This document shows positions 1 to 11,800 of a DNA stretch of 64,000 nucleotides, piece after piece; positions within the stretch are counted from its first letter, which is position 1; the number at the start of each line of letters is the position of its first letter. Both the position numbers and the translations under genes were made by a program. Source of the DNA: Aphelenchoides besseyi. Lineage: Eukaryota > Nematoda > Chromadorea > Rhabditida > Aphelenchoididae. The notes beneath the pieces were generated by a model. The model did not search any database, was not told the origin of the DNA, and worked only from the letters and a program-made list of their open reading frames with translations. The stretch is from contig JAMPIQ010000001.1 in NCBI GenBank assembly GCA_024699855.1, positions 7,254,001-7,318,000 of the forward strand, in the 5' to 3' direction.

Positions 1-417
1 CGCGCCAAGCGTCGTTCTTTCGATTCAAATTTGCGTTGCTTGCTTTTCAAACAATTGAAAATTCCTTCTTAGCGAACAGAAAGAGTTTTGTTCGCAGAAT
101 CGGTCGATCATTACAACGATAGAAAACATTGGTAGAAAGCAAAACAGCCACAAAGCAGCAGCTGAACAATCTTTTGAGTGTGAAGCTCGACAGGGAAGAA
201 TAAGACTTTGATAAGCCGATTGCATCATATGCACGCCGAGTGTTCATTTTTGTTTATGCGAACAGACGTTGCAAAAGTCATCAAAAACGCGATTTCTCAT
301 AAACAACCAACCACATGAAAATGGATGTTCAGTGACCGGAGAGTAAGCTTTCGGGCCGAAGGAGTGAAAACAAATTTATCGCACGTCTACAAAAATAAAA
401 TAGTCGTGTGTATTTAG

Positions 418-1243
418 ACGAATCATGCAGACCGATTCACAACACAACAACACTTCGCGTTCATCCAAACTCACAACATCGATATCTGGGTGCCACCGTA
501 CATTTTTCATGTATTCCCGGCTACACACTTCAGGGCTACAGATCAGTGACGTGTTTGGAGGGCGCTGGTTGGAGTCATTTTCCACCGAACTGCGAGACTC
601 TTCAGTGTCCACCGTTGGCGTTGACCGATTCACATCTGAGTTGTTCGGTCAGTTCACACAAATTCGGAGGAATTGCTCATTTCTCGTGTATCAACGGTCA
701 CATTCTAACCGGCGCCAAAACTTTGCATTGCGATCGAAACGGCGTTTGGTCGGATAAAATACCAACCTGCAAACGTAAATTGAAACCAATTCTTAATGAT
801 CACAGCGGTTTTTAGCTATTTTCTGTACAGCGCCTCCAATTCCAGCTCACGCTCACTATCTGGATGCTCAAGCACAACCACAGATGGTGCCCAAAAACGA
901 GTACAAAGAAGGCGAATTGATGATTTTCGGTTGTGACAAAGGTCACATATTGAGTGGAAATGACTTCGTTGTTTGTCAACGGAACGGTCAATGGTCCAAA
1001 CTAATGACCACGTGCTCCGCATTCTGCACGTTTCCCGGATACACAAATCACAGTCGAACAACTCAACCGCCCCAAGACAACTACTCAGTCGGCGATCGTA
1101 TCGTCTATTTCTGTGAAACCAACTACCGCTTAGGTGGCGAGAATGTTTTGGAGTGCCTAAACGACGGGAACTGGTCGAGAACAAAACCATCGTGCATCAA
1201 ACGACATCGAGAGACTTCAAATCGCAATTCTCTCGACCCGTAA
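418..1243 (+). CDS. CCP/sushi-domain protein, 5' end missing
   Basis: Four complement-control-protein (sushi) modules are read from two exons, 418-774 and 831-1243, joined by a 56-bp intron in phase 1. Modules 1-2 lie in the first exon and modules 3-4 in the second. Each shows the Cys...Cys...Gly...Trp...Cys spacing: module 1 closes with GAGWSHFPPNC and module 3 with NGQWSKLMTTC. The frame opens directly behind a TATTTAG acceptor (411-417), so at least one coding exon lies upstream, possibly outside the window, and I cannot place the start or a signal peptide. Such modules are extracellular binding units found in complement regulators, adhesion proteins and receptor-clustering proteins such as LEV-9. 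After module 4 there is a short basic tail and a stop; no membrane segment is seen. The gene converges tail-to-tail on troponin I. Confidence 0.8.
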
Positions 1244-1439
1244 ATTTCTACGAACCCAAATGTTCGATCTCATACTTAGTTTTTCTTCTGATTCTATTCG
1301 AAAAGTATTTCAGTTAACAGCCATTTTGCCGCATCGTAAATTTTATTGCACTCATGTAACAAATAAAATGTTTCCGTGTTCAAGTATTCGACTAAAAAGC
1401 GGACATCAGATTCAAAACGACAACACGAGAAGCAGCTGA

Positions 1440-2291
1440 TTACTTTTGTTGCCATTCTGCTTTGTTCTTCTCTTCGGCCTAAACAAACGCATAAACGAAG
1501 AATTCTGTTCGAGTTCATCACCTCGTCCATAGCAAACTGTTTCTTATCGACAACCTTGAGGTTGTTTCGGAAGTCAACATTCGATCCCTGTTTCTTCTTC
1601 AATTTGTCGAACTTGCTGTCCGTCTTGCTCACTTTCTTAAGTGTTGGCTTAACGCTGAAAGAACATCTCCAACATAACTTTCGCTTCTGTTGACTCACAA
1701 TTTGCCGCGAAGATCATTCACTGCGATGGTCAACTCGTTGATTTCGAAATCTTTTTGACGAACAGTGTACGAAAGATCGTAGATCTCTGACTCCAATTCG
1801 CAGATTCGTTCTTTGAATTCATCACCAACCGAATGCAAGTCGCCGACTGAGTCCAAATCGGGCAGTTGAATGATTCGTTCCGCTAAAACCCGTTGACGTT
1901 CTTGTTCGCGTAACATTTGCTGCTGTTTCAAATCTTCAGCGGCTTTCATCATTAGAAGTTTCTGAACATCATTCATATTTATCAGTCTTTTCAATCAATC
2001 CCTTAACTTACACGCAACTTCTTTTTACGTTCTGGAGTCAGGAAACCTTTCTTCGCCTTCTTCATTCTTCCGGCTTCTTCCAAACGTTTTCGTACCTCCG
2101 CTTTCTTGCGTTCACGTTCTGCCGCCACACGTTGTTGCTAGAATCGTATAGGACAATCAGATGTTATTCGTTGTTACCTCGTCTTCTTCCTCCTCTTCCT
2201 CATCATCCATGGGTCCTCCGCAACGACCCAAATCCTTAATCTCCGGACACTCGTTATCGTAATCCATGTCGTCGGCCTCGTACAAAGACAT
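1440..2291 (-). CDS. tni: Troponin I
   Basis: Five exons, complement(1440..1478, 1522..1654, 1699..1961, 2012..2137, 2178..2291), give 224 residues with every phase closing. Troponin I is the inhibitory subunit of the thin-filament troponin complex and blocks actomyosin until calcium binds troponin C. The N-terminus is acidic with a Glu run (residues about 29-37). A basic coiled-coil-forming region follows, ending [12 protein letters not shown]. Next comes the troponin-T/C-binding core with [10 protein letters not shown] and [16 protein letters not shown], then KPTLKKVSK and a C-terminal [11 protein letters not shown], finishing AEWQQK. The order and motifs match ecdysozoan troponin I. A TTTAG about 20 bp upstream of the ATG could be a trans-splice or 5'UTR acceptor. 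The last intron (1479-1521) has a weak GTGATG donor, but the short final exon restores the conserved ...EW.. ending. Confidence 0.95.
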
Positions 2292-2862
2292 TTTTACAAG
2301 CGCCTAAACTTCTCTATCATCATACTATAAACCTAATTAAAGCGCCTATAATTGCAATCACAAAAACTAAACGTGAACGGAAACAAAAAAGTTGGACCGC
2401 AAAGATGTTTAGATCCACGAATTGGATCTCCAAGTCGTGGTCGTGAAGGAGAAAAGTACTTCAGTCATGAGTCCAAGCCAACGGATGGGAATCCGATCGC
2501 AAAGGTGGGCGGCTGCGCACTTTGTTTGCTCGTTGATTGCAAGAGATTTTGCGTTTTTAGTGAGATCTCAACTCGACGTTAGACTTTTGCTTAAGTTTAA
2601 ACGTAAAAACAACTGAACATGTTTAAAGTGTTTATTGAAATTGTTTAATTTAATTCACAACAGCGAAGTCTACAAAGATATAAGTTGATGGCAACGCAGT
2701 TAATGATCCTATTAGTGATCACTGAGTGTAATGCAATACGGCAAATCGATTTACACGATCAGCAAATTTACAATGAATTTGGCAAGTGGAAGAACAATTG
2801 AGAAAAGTAAGAGATTAGACCTTCGAATTGGAGTATCATGATTTGCAAACCAATGAACATTG
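2292..2862. other. Intergenic, no gene seen
   Basis: Lies between the start of troponin I and the end of the C3-like gene, both on the minus strand. Plus-strand open frames of 60-80 codons (2352-2616) have no recognisable motif, no signal peptide and no convincing splice partners. Promoter elements for troponin I should be here, but I see no clear TATA box. Confidence 0.5.
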
Positions 2863-5800
2863 CTAGTGTGCAGTGTTGAGGCATTCGGCATCTTGGAATT
2901 CACTAAACAGCGCCCAACAATCTGATGCTTTTGCCAGACGATCGCCATTCCGCAGCAAATAGTGACGATGTAACGCTGAAGTGTCGGTTCCATTTGCTTG
3001 TTCGACTGATGAATGGAAAATGCCGTTGCTGCTACCAATCAGCAAATAGCGACCTTTCGTCGAATCCCGAGTCAATCGTCGACAAAGTGTGTTACATGAT
3101 CGAATCCAAACAGTCAACTTGCCATCGACTAGTAAGATTTCAATTACAACAATACAAATCGAACTTACATTGTTTAATTCCGTACCATTCACTCGGATTC
3201 ACATCAAAAACATCGTATAGATTTCCGTCCAGAGTGACTTCGCGATGAGTTTCGAATTTAAATACCACAACTAAAGGCTTCAAATGCATTGCATTCATAA
3301 TCAGCTGAACATACCAAAACCAAATGGACGATTATATTCGTCGCACAAGTCGCTTACCGTCGCAGATGAACAGCTTTGACACGACAAATCACAAGTCGCT
3401 TCAGCACACGTACACGCACCATTTTCAACACAAACCGTTTCAATCAAATTGGCCGATTGACTTAAACGGCTCACAGATGAAGCGTAACGTCGACGTCTAG
3501 TGAAATCTCCTTCCGGTGATGAGAAATCGAGATCACGAGCAAACACAATCAAACGTCCAACGACCACTAAAATCAAGACGTTCAATTGTTTCGTTGTCTT
3601 CTCCCTACTATGCTGTCGAACTGTAATAACAAAAGGCGCCAAATTGTCGAGTGTATAAGAGCTTTTCGGTTCAGACATTCGGATTTCATAAACCATTTCA
3701 CGATCTTTTTGCAAGTCACTAACAACGAAATTAACGGAAGCAGCACCAACACGCGGCGAAATCACTGTTTTCACATCGTTCGTCTGAAAAGATCGATTCA
3801 ACGACAGAACACAAAGGCAATAGACCGTGATTGTTAACCATTGAGGTTCAGTGTAGAATCCGGTCATAATTCCATGCTCGATTTCCAATGTGTGCAACAT
3901 ACTCCGATGACTTGTGATTGTAACACGTTGTATGAGGAACTGACTTTCTCTTCTTTGCTTTATTTTTATGGAGACCGGATCGTTGTCGTTTTGATTACGT
4001 TTTAATCGAAGACGTTTTTCGGTCAAAACGCGAACACCCATGATAACTCGCATATCGCCATAAGATCGTATTTCCATTTTTGGCCACTCGGGAGGTATCT
4101 GAAATAAACGCTCAAATCTCTGTATCTGTGCCAACATTATTTGAGTAAAACTACGCATCACACCTATCAATTTGAACTCATCACGAGCAGAGTTTCAAGA
4201 TCTCAACTACTATCCCATCGCTTTTCTCCTGTATCTTAGTTTGAATTGAACTTACGCTCAAACGAAGTGGCAAATCGTGATCATCAAAACGTCGTAGTAA
4301 TGCGTGATCGGTAGCCGTCACATTAACCAAAATGTTACTCTGGTAACTTTCACTTAACTGCAGGTCACGATAAACTTGCAATGATTTCAATCCAAAATAA
4401 GTGTCCTATAAGCGATCATCTCTATTCACTATGCATTCAACCAACCAGTGCATTATGATATTGTCCAACGCCGTTTTGTTGTTCAACGAGCCAATCAGCC
4501 AACAAATCGAAGTTGAATCGCGAACGCCAATAATCGTAAACACTCAGATTGGATGTGAAAGCTAACATAGCCAAGGAATTAAGAAGAACGTTTGCACTCT
4601 AAATACAAACAAACTATCTTGAAAAACGACTACTAATCAATCTCACCTGTTGAACTTCTTCGTCCATAGAATTTTGTCCATCGGTTGTCACCGATCGTGT
4701 TTCCACATTCCAAAACGGAGTTTTTGTTGCTGAATTAAACAGTCATCTGATGTCATGTGCGGATTGCTTACGATTTGCATTTTCGGCTAATCGTTGTCTG
4801 ATCAACGATGCCGATCCACCGGGATACAAACGAGCTAATGTCGCTTCAATTCTCAAGTCCTTGGATTCGAAATCGTCCGAGTATTCACGTTGCAGAAACG
4901 TCTTCCAAATGTCGTGCTGTTGAACACACGCATAAGCTGCACATTCTTTTCCGACCCAAGACAAAAGAGCACGAAGGAATGTTTCGCTGTCTTTGCCACT
5001 TTTCTGCAAAGATGACTAAAGTTCGTCAGTCAAGTTCGACTAATTAAACAAAATAAACTTACAAAGTGCAGCATGTCGAGAAATGAAGACTGAATGACCG
5101 AAGTCTTCGGAATGATATCCGCCAAAAACTGCACTGGCCCACAGATCAGCGATTCGGATGCCGACTTTTCGCACAACATAGTAGTCGCCAATGATGTCAA
5201 AACAACATCTCTCATTTCAGAACTCGATGGAACTCCGTATTCTCCAAATCCACAAGCTTTCGGATTCTCGGCTCGTTCGCAATCAGAGTACGTCAACAAT
5301 TCGGATAACAAGTTTCCGATCGTAATGTCGTTTTGTTGCGTCACATCAAAGTCACTGTTCAGTCCGTTGTTTCTCGATTGAAAAGCAACGAACGCCAACT
5401 CTTTGACTACACCGGAAAGTCCACCACTTGTCCACTGGGTTATTTCTCGACGTTTTCGTTGAGTTTTCGCATTTTGCATTTGCACAAACTTCGGCAAATC
5501 CTTCAACGGAAGTGCAGGTGCAAATTCTGAAACAACCCATTATACACCACTCAAATAGGCAACTGACCAGAGAACTCCATTGCAAGATCGTAAATTCGTT
5601 CGGTCGACGAAACGGAAACTGAAGACAAAATCGTTCCATTGTCAAGTGCACTTTCTGTGAACTCTGAAACAGAAAATGAGCGTCTAACTGATGGGTTATT
5701 AGTTTCATATTCATAGCAAAAATGATGCAATAAACTGAACAGAAATTTGTACTTACGAATTATATCGGGCTTCGAAAACAATCGGCCGTGAGTTGAAGCC

Positions 5801-8800
5801 GCAGCCCGATTCCCATTTGCAGCGTCGACATCCGATCGTCGTTGTTTGTGAATTACGATCTGACGAAAATGTTCGTCGACGTCCACTCGTCTGAACACAC
5901 GAACCGAGTGCTTGACTTTGTCCAACGTGTTCTTATCGTTTTCTCCACATCCGTCGCCAAAAGTCGTAATTTGATCGCGATCCAACAAATGGAATTCGAC
6001 ATCGTAAGTTCCCTCACGTAGAAAACGAACAAAGAAACTCTTTCGAACTCGTAGATGTTGTGGATTGAGTGTGATGACCGAGTAATCGGCATTTTCAGTT
6101 TTACCTCCAGGTCCCATATCGCCACAAACCAACGGCGAAAAGCCGGAGACACAAAGTGCATACTAAACAAGTGCATGAAATGAACAAGAGAGAGATAACT
6201 CAACCTGTTTCTGTGTTGTTAATTTGTCCGCCGTTACAGTTAAGTGGAACTCAACGGTTTCGTTCTCGTAAACATTAGGCGGAAGATCAACTTCGATGTA
6301 AACACCTCTCCATGTATTCACATTCAAAGTCGGTATTCGACAAACATTACGCTTCTCGGGAGCCCAAAAATGTGCCAAAAATTGCCATTCAGTTACCGAG
6401 TGCGGTGATCGAATTTGACGTTCAATAAAACCGTTGCCGCTAAACAACTTATTTGCAAACCAAAATGTTGAATTAACTCACTCAAACTTGAAATCCTCAA
6501 ACATCCAGACTTCAGGAAAAAAGTCACGAAGTAGAAGTTGGTCTCCTCTGCTGGACTCCTCTAATGCTTCCATGCGTTCAAACATGATCGTTGGCTTCTC
6601 CTCCATATTCTGCACTTTTAGCGGTTGAGTCGCTTGTTGACTGCTAAACAAATTGAGATGGGCCATGGCGAGTTTGTACTGCGAATCATTCAGTTGCCCT
6701 GTTTCACCGTTCACGCGATAAACAGTCGAACGTCCGGCGATTATGTTTACAATACGACTCAAACAAAAATTCGATATGGATGATGAGCCAGCAGCAAATT
6801 TGAGCATAGTTGAAGTCGGGATATAAGCTCCTGCCAACGAACACTGGTGATCTAAATCGAAATGAAGAGTAACGTGTGCACAAAAAGTCTTACAAATTTC
6901 TTCCAAAATTGCGGTTTTGTTCATCAGTCCACTTAGAATCGGTACTTTTCGTCCTTTTGATTCGTTGGTTTCGAATTCGTTTAACGTGAAAATCGAATGT
7001 CTACGAAACGAGGTGCTCGAAACGGCCATCTCAGCCAGACGTGCATCCATAGCACGAACCAAAGCAATTGCTCCATTTGCGGCCTCCAATCGGAGAGTGA
7101 GTTCTTGATTCACCGCAACTTCTGACTTCGAGACCGATGCGCTGTACTGAAAACAAGCAGTCAATTCCGTTTTCTTTATTGATCATTACGCTCATCGGAC
7201 ATGAACCGGATTCCGCCATAAACCTGAAAAATGTCCTTTCAATCATTTCTGATCACAAAACGATAACACTGAAACTTTCTTAATATACTGTATCGTTTTG
7301 ATCGTTCACAAATCAACTGGTGTTTTCTTCGCATCCGCTACGACCCTTTTCCTTTTAACTGTTGCGAGTTATTAGTCAAAGAATTGCTTAACATCTGTTC
7401 TGCTAATCCAACCGTCGTAATTGAAAGGATGTTTAATTTGCAATCGTGTAAACCTATTCAATCGAAACTTCTAATTTCAAGGGTTGCGAATTAAAGATGA
7501 GTCGTACGACTCGCCGTCCTTTGAAAAGAATACTACAAGTAGAAGATGCTGAAGACGACACGACATCCGCATCACTAATGAAAAAACACGACAAATCGAT
7601 GGCGCAATCTGTGAAACCGTTGATGATTGGGCTGATGATCTCGATTTGTATGTTGAGGTGAGTAATTTTGTTCTTGCTATTGATTGTATTTTCAAAGAAT
7701 CAAGAAAACTTTTTGCCGATTTACGATAAGATCGTCGAAAACTTTCCATGACTAACCGCCGACTTGTAGGTTTTAGTTTTAATGATTGGTGTGAGTTGGA
7801 CTATTTTCAGCGACATGGAAAGCGGGCATTTATACCCGCCGTCCAACATGCGGCCGTTTTGCAAGAGGACGGCGTCCCAAGTTCAAAGACCAAGTGTGGA
7901 AATTGTTGTGTTCGATCGTCCTCGAACTTAAAGTTTGTACTAGAGTAAAATTAGACTTGCTAACAGTTTTACAATTTCTGCTTTGAGTTGCGTGAATGGT
8001 TGTTGGTCACTCCACAACCGACATCCGGGAAAATAGCTGTAAGACGAAAGCTGAAGTTTGATCGCAGTTGAAAGAAGGTCAAGAGCGTTCCAGAGAAAAC
8101 GGCCGGAAACAACCATAGGACGTGAAAACAGGCACGTCTGATCGAAGCAAAAGATCAAAGCCAACGCACAGAACGAGAGTGAAGTTTTGCGCAAGGCAAT
8201 GAAGGAACGATGTAAGACAATGAAACGCAAAAATCAAAACGTACCGAAGCGAAGAAGGTGTTCGAAGAAAAGTCAAATATTCAGATCCTCGGAAGGACAC
8301 TCGAAAACAAGAAGACCATCGAGGAGAGTTGGTTTAAAGTCGGTTCACATCGAAGTGCTGGAATAAAAATCAACTACGACCATCAACACGCGCGATTTCT
8401 CGGGGGTTCGAGTCGACTGCAGAAATGATAGAGAGCATGGAAAAGTGGTCGGGTTTGTAAGAAAGTTTTTGATTTCTAGCGTTCAATTGAAGTGCAGCTT
8501 TTGTGAATTCATACCAACACACGTTCACTATTTCATTCGAAATACTGCGTCACGTGCACCTCCGTGAAATTTCACTTGCACATTTGTTGTCCAGCGACAA
8601 CCAACTCATTTGCGACCGTCGTTAAATTAGAACTTACATCCAAAAATCCACATGTCGATTCTCGATTTTATAAACAGTCAGCAAACAAACACCATTCATG
8701 CCGCTTCTAATTGGAATGGAAATACGATTTGAAGCCGCGACCCGACCATTCGCTACCAAAGTTTGGGAACAAACGACCACGTAGTTGAGATCCGAAGTTG

Positions 8801-11800
8801 AAGTCGTGATTTGCGCTTCAAACGAATCTCCTTCGTGATAAACAACTTTGGCAGGATCGGCTGACTCAATCCATGACATTTTCAGATTACTCGAATTCAA
8901 TAGCGTTGGAATGGCAATCGTTTCTTCACGACTCAGCACCGAATCCGTTAGTTTTCGATAAACCTAGAATCTCATTTATAAGCTAGTGAATCAAACAACT
9001 TACTTACCTTAAACAAATGAACAACACAGGATGGATTGACATCAAAGTCAAGAGCCAAATAACCGCCGAGTTTATAACCGGAATGATTTCGCTGGTAACC
9101 GTTTTGATCTCGGTCACCAGAGATACAGAAGAAATTAACGAAAACCTCAGACTCTTTGATGCTTGTGTCGTTGGAAAGCGGCCGAATCTGAAGTATAAAA
9201 AACGCTAATTGACCTTTAAATCAAAGAACAAACGTAAAGAACAATTTTCTTGGTTCCACGAACAACTGCCGGTCTCGCCGTAATGACCTCAAATCCTGGC
9301 TTCAAAACCTCGTAGTATTCGATGCCGCGTTCCGTTCTGAAGGTGTCTGCCTCGTGTACCTCTGCGGTTATTTGAACTCGGGCGCCACTTTCTGTGTAAC
9401 ATTGTCGTATGTTCAAAGTTTGTGACCAGTGCCCATTCACAATCTAAATTGAAACAAAGTAATAAGGTTCGTCATTTCAAATTAAAGTGTGCCGTTGCTT
9501 ATTTGGTCCACAAACTGACTCCAATAAGAGAACTGAGTAACTAATTGACGTATTTTTCTATTTTCGTATCACAAATTCGTTCGCCAAATAAAAATTGGAA
9601 GCCTGGTTTCTGCTGTTTGGCCTTTTTGACACTTTTAATTTCACCTATTCATTGGGTTTTCAAATGAACAAAAACCTTTTTCCTGACACGTGAGTTGATG
9701 AGATCGCTCTTGCCAAATTGTGTTAAGTTTGTAGTTGCTGTGAATGACAATTCAATTCGTACGACAATACGCTGGTTTGCGTATTGTTGCGGAGCCCAAC
9801 GTTAATAGCACAATTTGACGCTCATTTTTGTTTGTTATCGACAAGTAAGTACAACATAAGCGTGAATGTCACAACTCTCTCCAATTACACTCCACTGATG
9901 TTCGCGAAACAACCGAGTCCGTTGATGTGAACAGAAAGATGAGGAACAGAAAGGAAATCGGAGGGTTTCGATTCGGACGCATTTTATACTTGGGAGGTTG
10001 TCGTCTTTGGGCGAACCGTTTCTGTGGAATAACGCGAGTCAATTGCATTCCAGTTGTCTGGACGGCCATAAACTGATGAGTTGACGTCGTGGGTACGCCA
10101 TTTCAGTTGATGCGGAGTTCGAATTAATCGACCGCCCATTTTTAATCTTTTATTCGTCAATCAACCAAATTTTTTGGCTGCCTGAACGCCCGCTTTATGT
10201 ACTCGTGAATGTTCTCTTCCGCCTTTTGACTTGAACCGAAAATTTGCACGAAAATGGACATCAAAACGTTCCTCGATGCGCGTCAATTTCCTTCGAAACG
10301 TGGAAGCAACTCAAAGAAGAAGCGGATGATGATGTCAAATCGTTTGTTGATTTGTCAGAATACCCACCATCTAATGAGCAAAGGTTATTTCCGCCTTTGA
10401 CTGTTCTCTTCGCACTAGAAACGAACTGAAAGTTCAAATTACTAGTGGATCATTTAGTCGAATTGTCGTTCTTCACGTTTTTTCTTTAATCGGTTTGACG
10501 AACAAATCGCGAATCTGTCGTCCAGATTCATTTCTGGTAATCGCCACTACAAACGTCGATGCTCGCTGACAGCATGACCTTTTAGTCGAAGGTCTATGAC
10601 AGTGTGGTCTTATTGTTGGACCGCCCTTTGTCACTTTTACTAATTACGGCAAAAGGTCCGCGAGCCTTCAGAACGTTCGGAAATTGATGCTTCTGGTGAA
10701 TGAGTCGTAAACCTCCGTTTATCCTCCGATACGCACGAGATTATGGACGAGATCTTTGTTGGTCGATTAGACGTTGAAATGTTGGAGTTATATACACCTT
10801 AGTTCTTCGTACCACTGAAAAGCCGTTTTGTTGGGCTAATTTTTCGATAATCTAATATTAAAATTGCGGAATAAAATTTTCGATCTTGAAATACTCGGGA
10901 GTCAGCTGTCAACACGTTGTCTTGGTATTCCGAGGGTTAGCACCGGTTCTTCTAATATAAAATCCGTGACATTTGGTACATCCAAAACACCTGCGCATGT
11001 TACCAACTTGTTTGGCGCTCTCCACCTTCGCGGTTGGCAGTTTTGGTATCTTGAAGATTTACGGGAAGTCGCGTGAGGGCTCCCCGCCCAATTCATTTAG
11101 TTTAATTAAACTCCCGTTTTATACTCATTCACAACTCCTTCAAGTGCGCTTCTGATTTCGCCTTCAGAGACAAAAGAACGTGCAATAGCTCAGGTTTAAT
11201 TGCGATCATAAAATTTCGAACTGTCTGGTCGAGAGATGATCAAAAAAATAGTAGATTCCCAAATGATTTCACGTCACAATTCACTCGACATCAAAACCGC
11301 GCACATCCGGCATCTTCCTCCATCCTTGGGCTCATTAAAACACAAGACTACGTTCCATTGGGTTTCAGTCCATTTGGGGTCTGCACTTCCGCGCATTTCC
11401 GTTTTCGCTGAACCGACCGATCATTAGATGTTTTGCTGAAATTTCGTTCGTTTCCGTCGTATTCGTAAAAAATTGGAGTCTAGAACGTCATTTTCGTTCT
11501 TCTAGTTGGGCTGAGTATGGCTGAGGTTGTGGACTCGTTGGTGATTGCAGACGATGGTGAGCATCCGCCCAAACATCTAGTCAACGATTTCATCGAAATG
11601 TTCTATTTGTCGGTTGTAATACTTCTTGGAGTGCCTCTCAACGTTCATGTTCTCTATCGTCTGTTAGGCGAAATGAAGAGAACACCAAAGAACAGCGTGA
11701 AAGTGAGTCCTACTCTCGTTCTAGATCCCTAAGCACAAATTTATAGGGCAGTTTTCTTTTGCTAAAAATCAATTTGAACGTCAGCGATCTGCTTATTTTG

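Noticed and set aside
2352..2616. Plus-strand ORFs upstream of troponin I
   Set aside because: No signal, domain or splice partner; the overlapping frames are of similar quality.
5935..5962. GDGCGEND in the C3-like protein, one residue away from the thioester motif GCGEQ
   Set aside because: It lies near residue 917 in the macroglobulin/CUB part, followed by HSVRVFRRVDV, which corresponds to strands before the TED. The true thioester position comes about 110 residues later and lacks Cys, so this looks coincidental.
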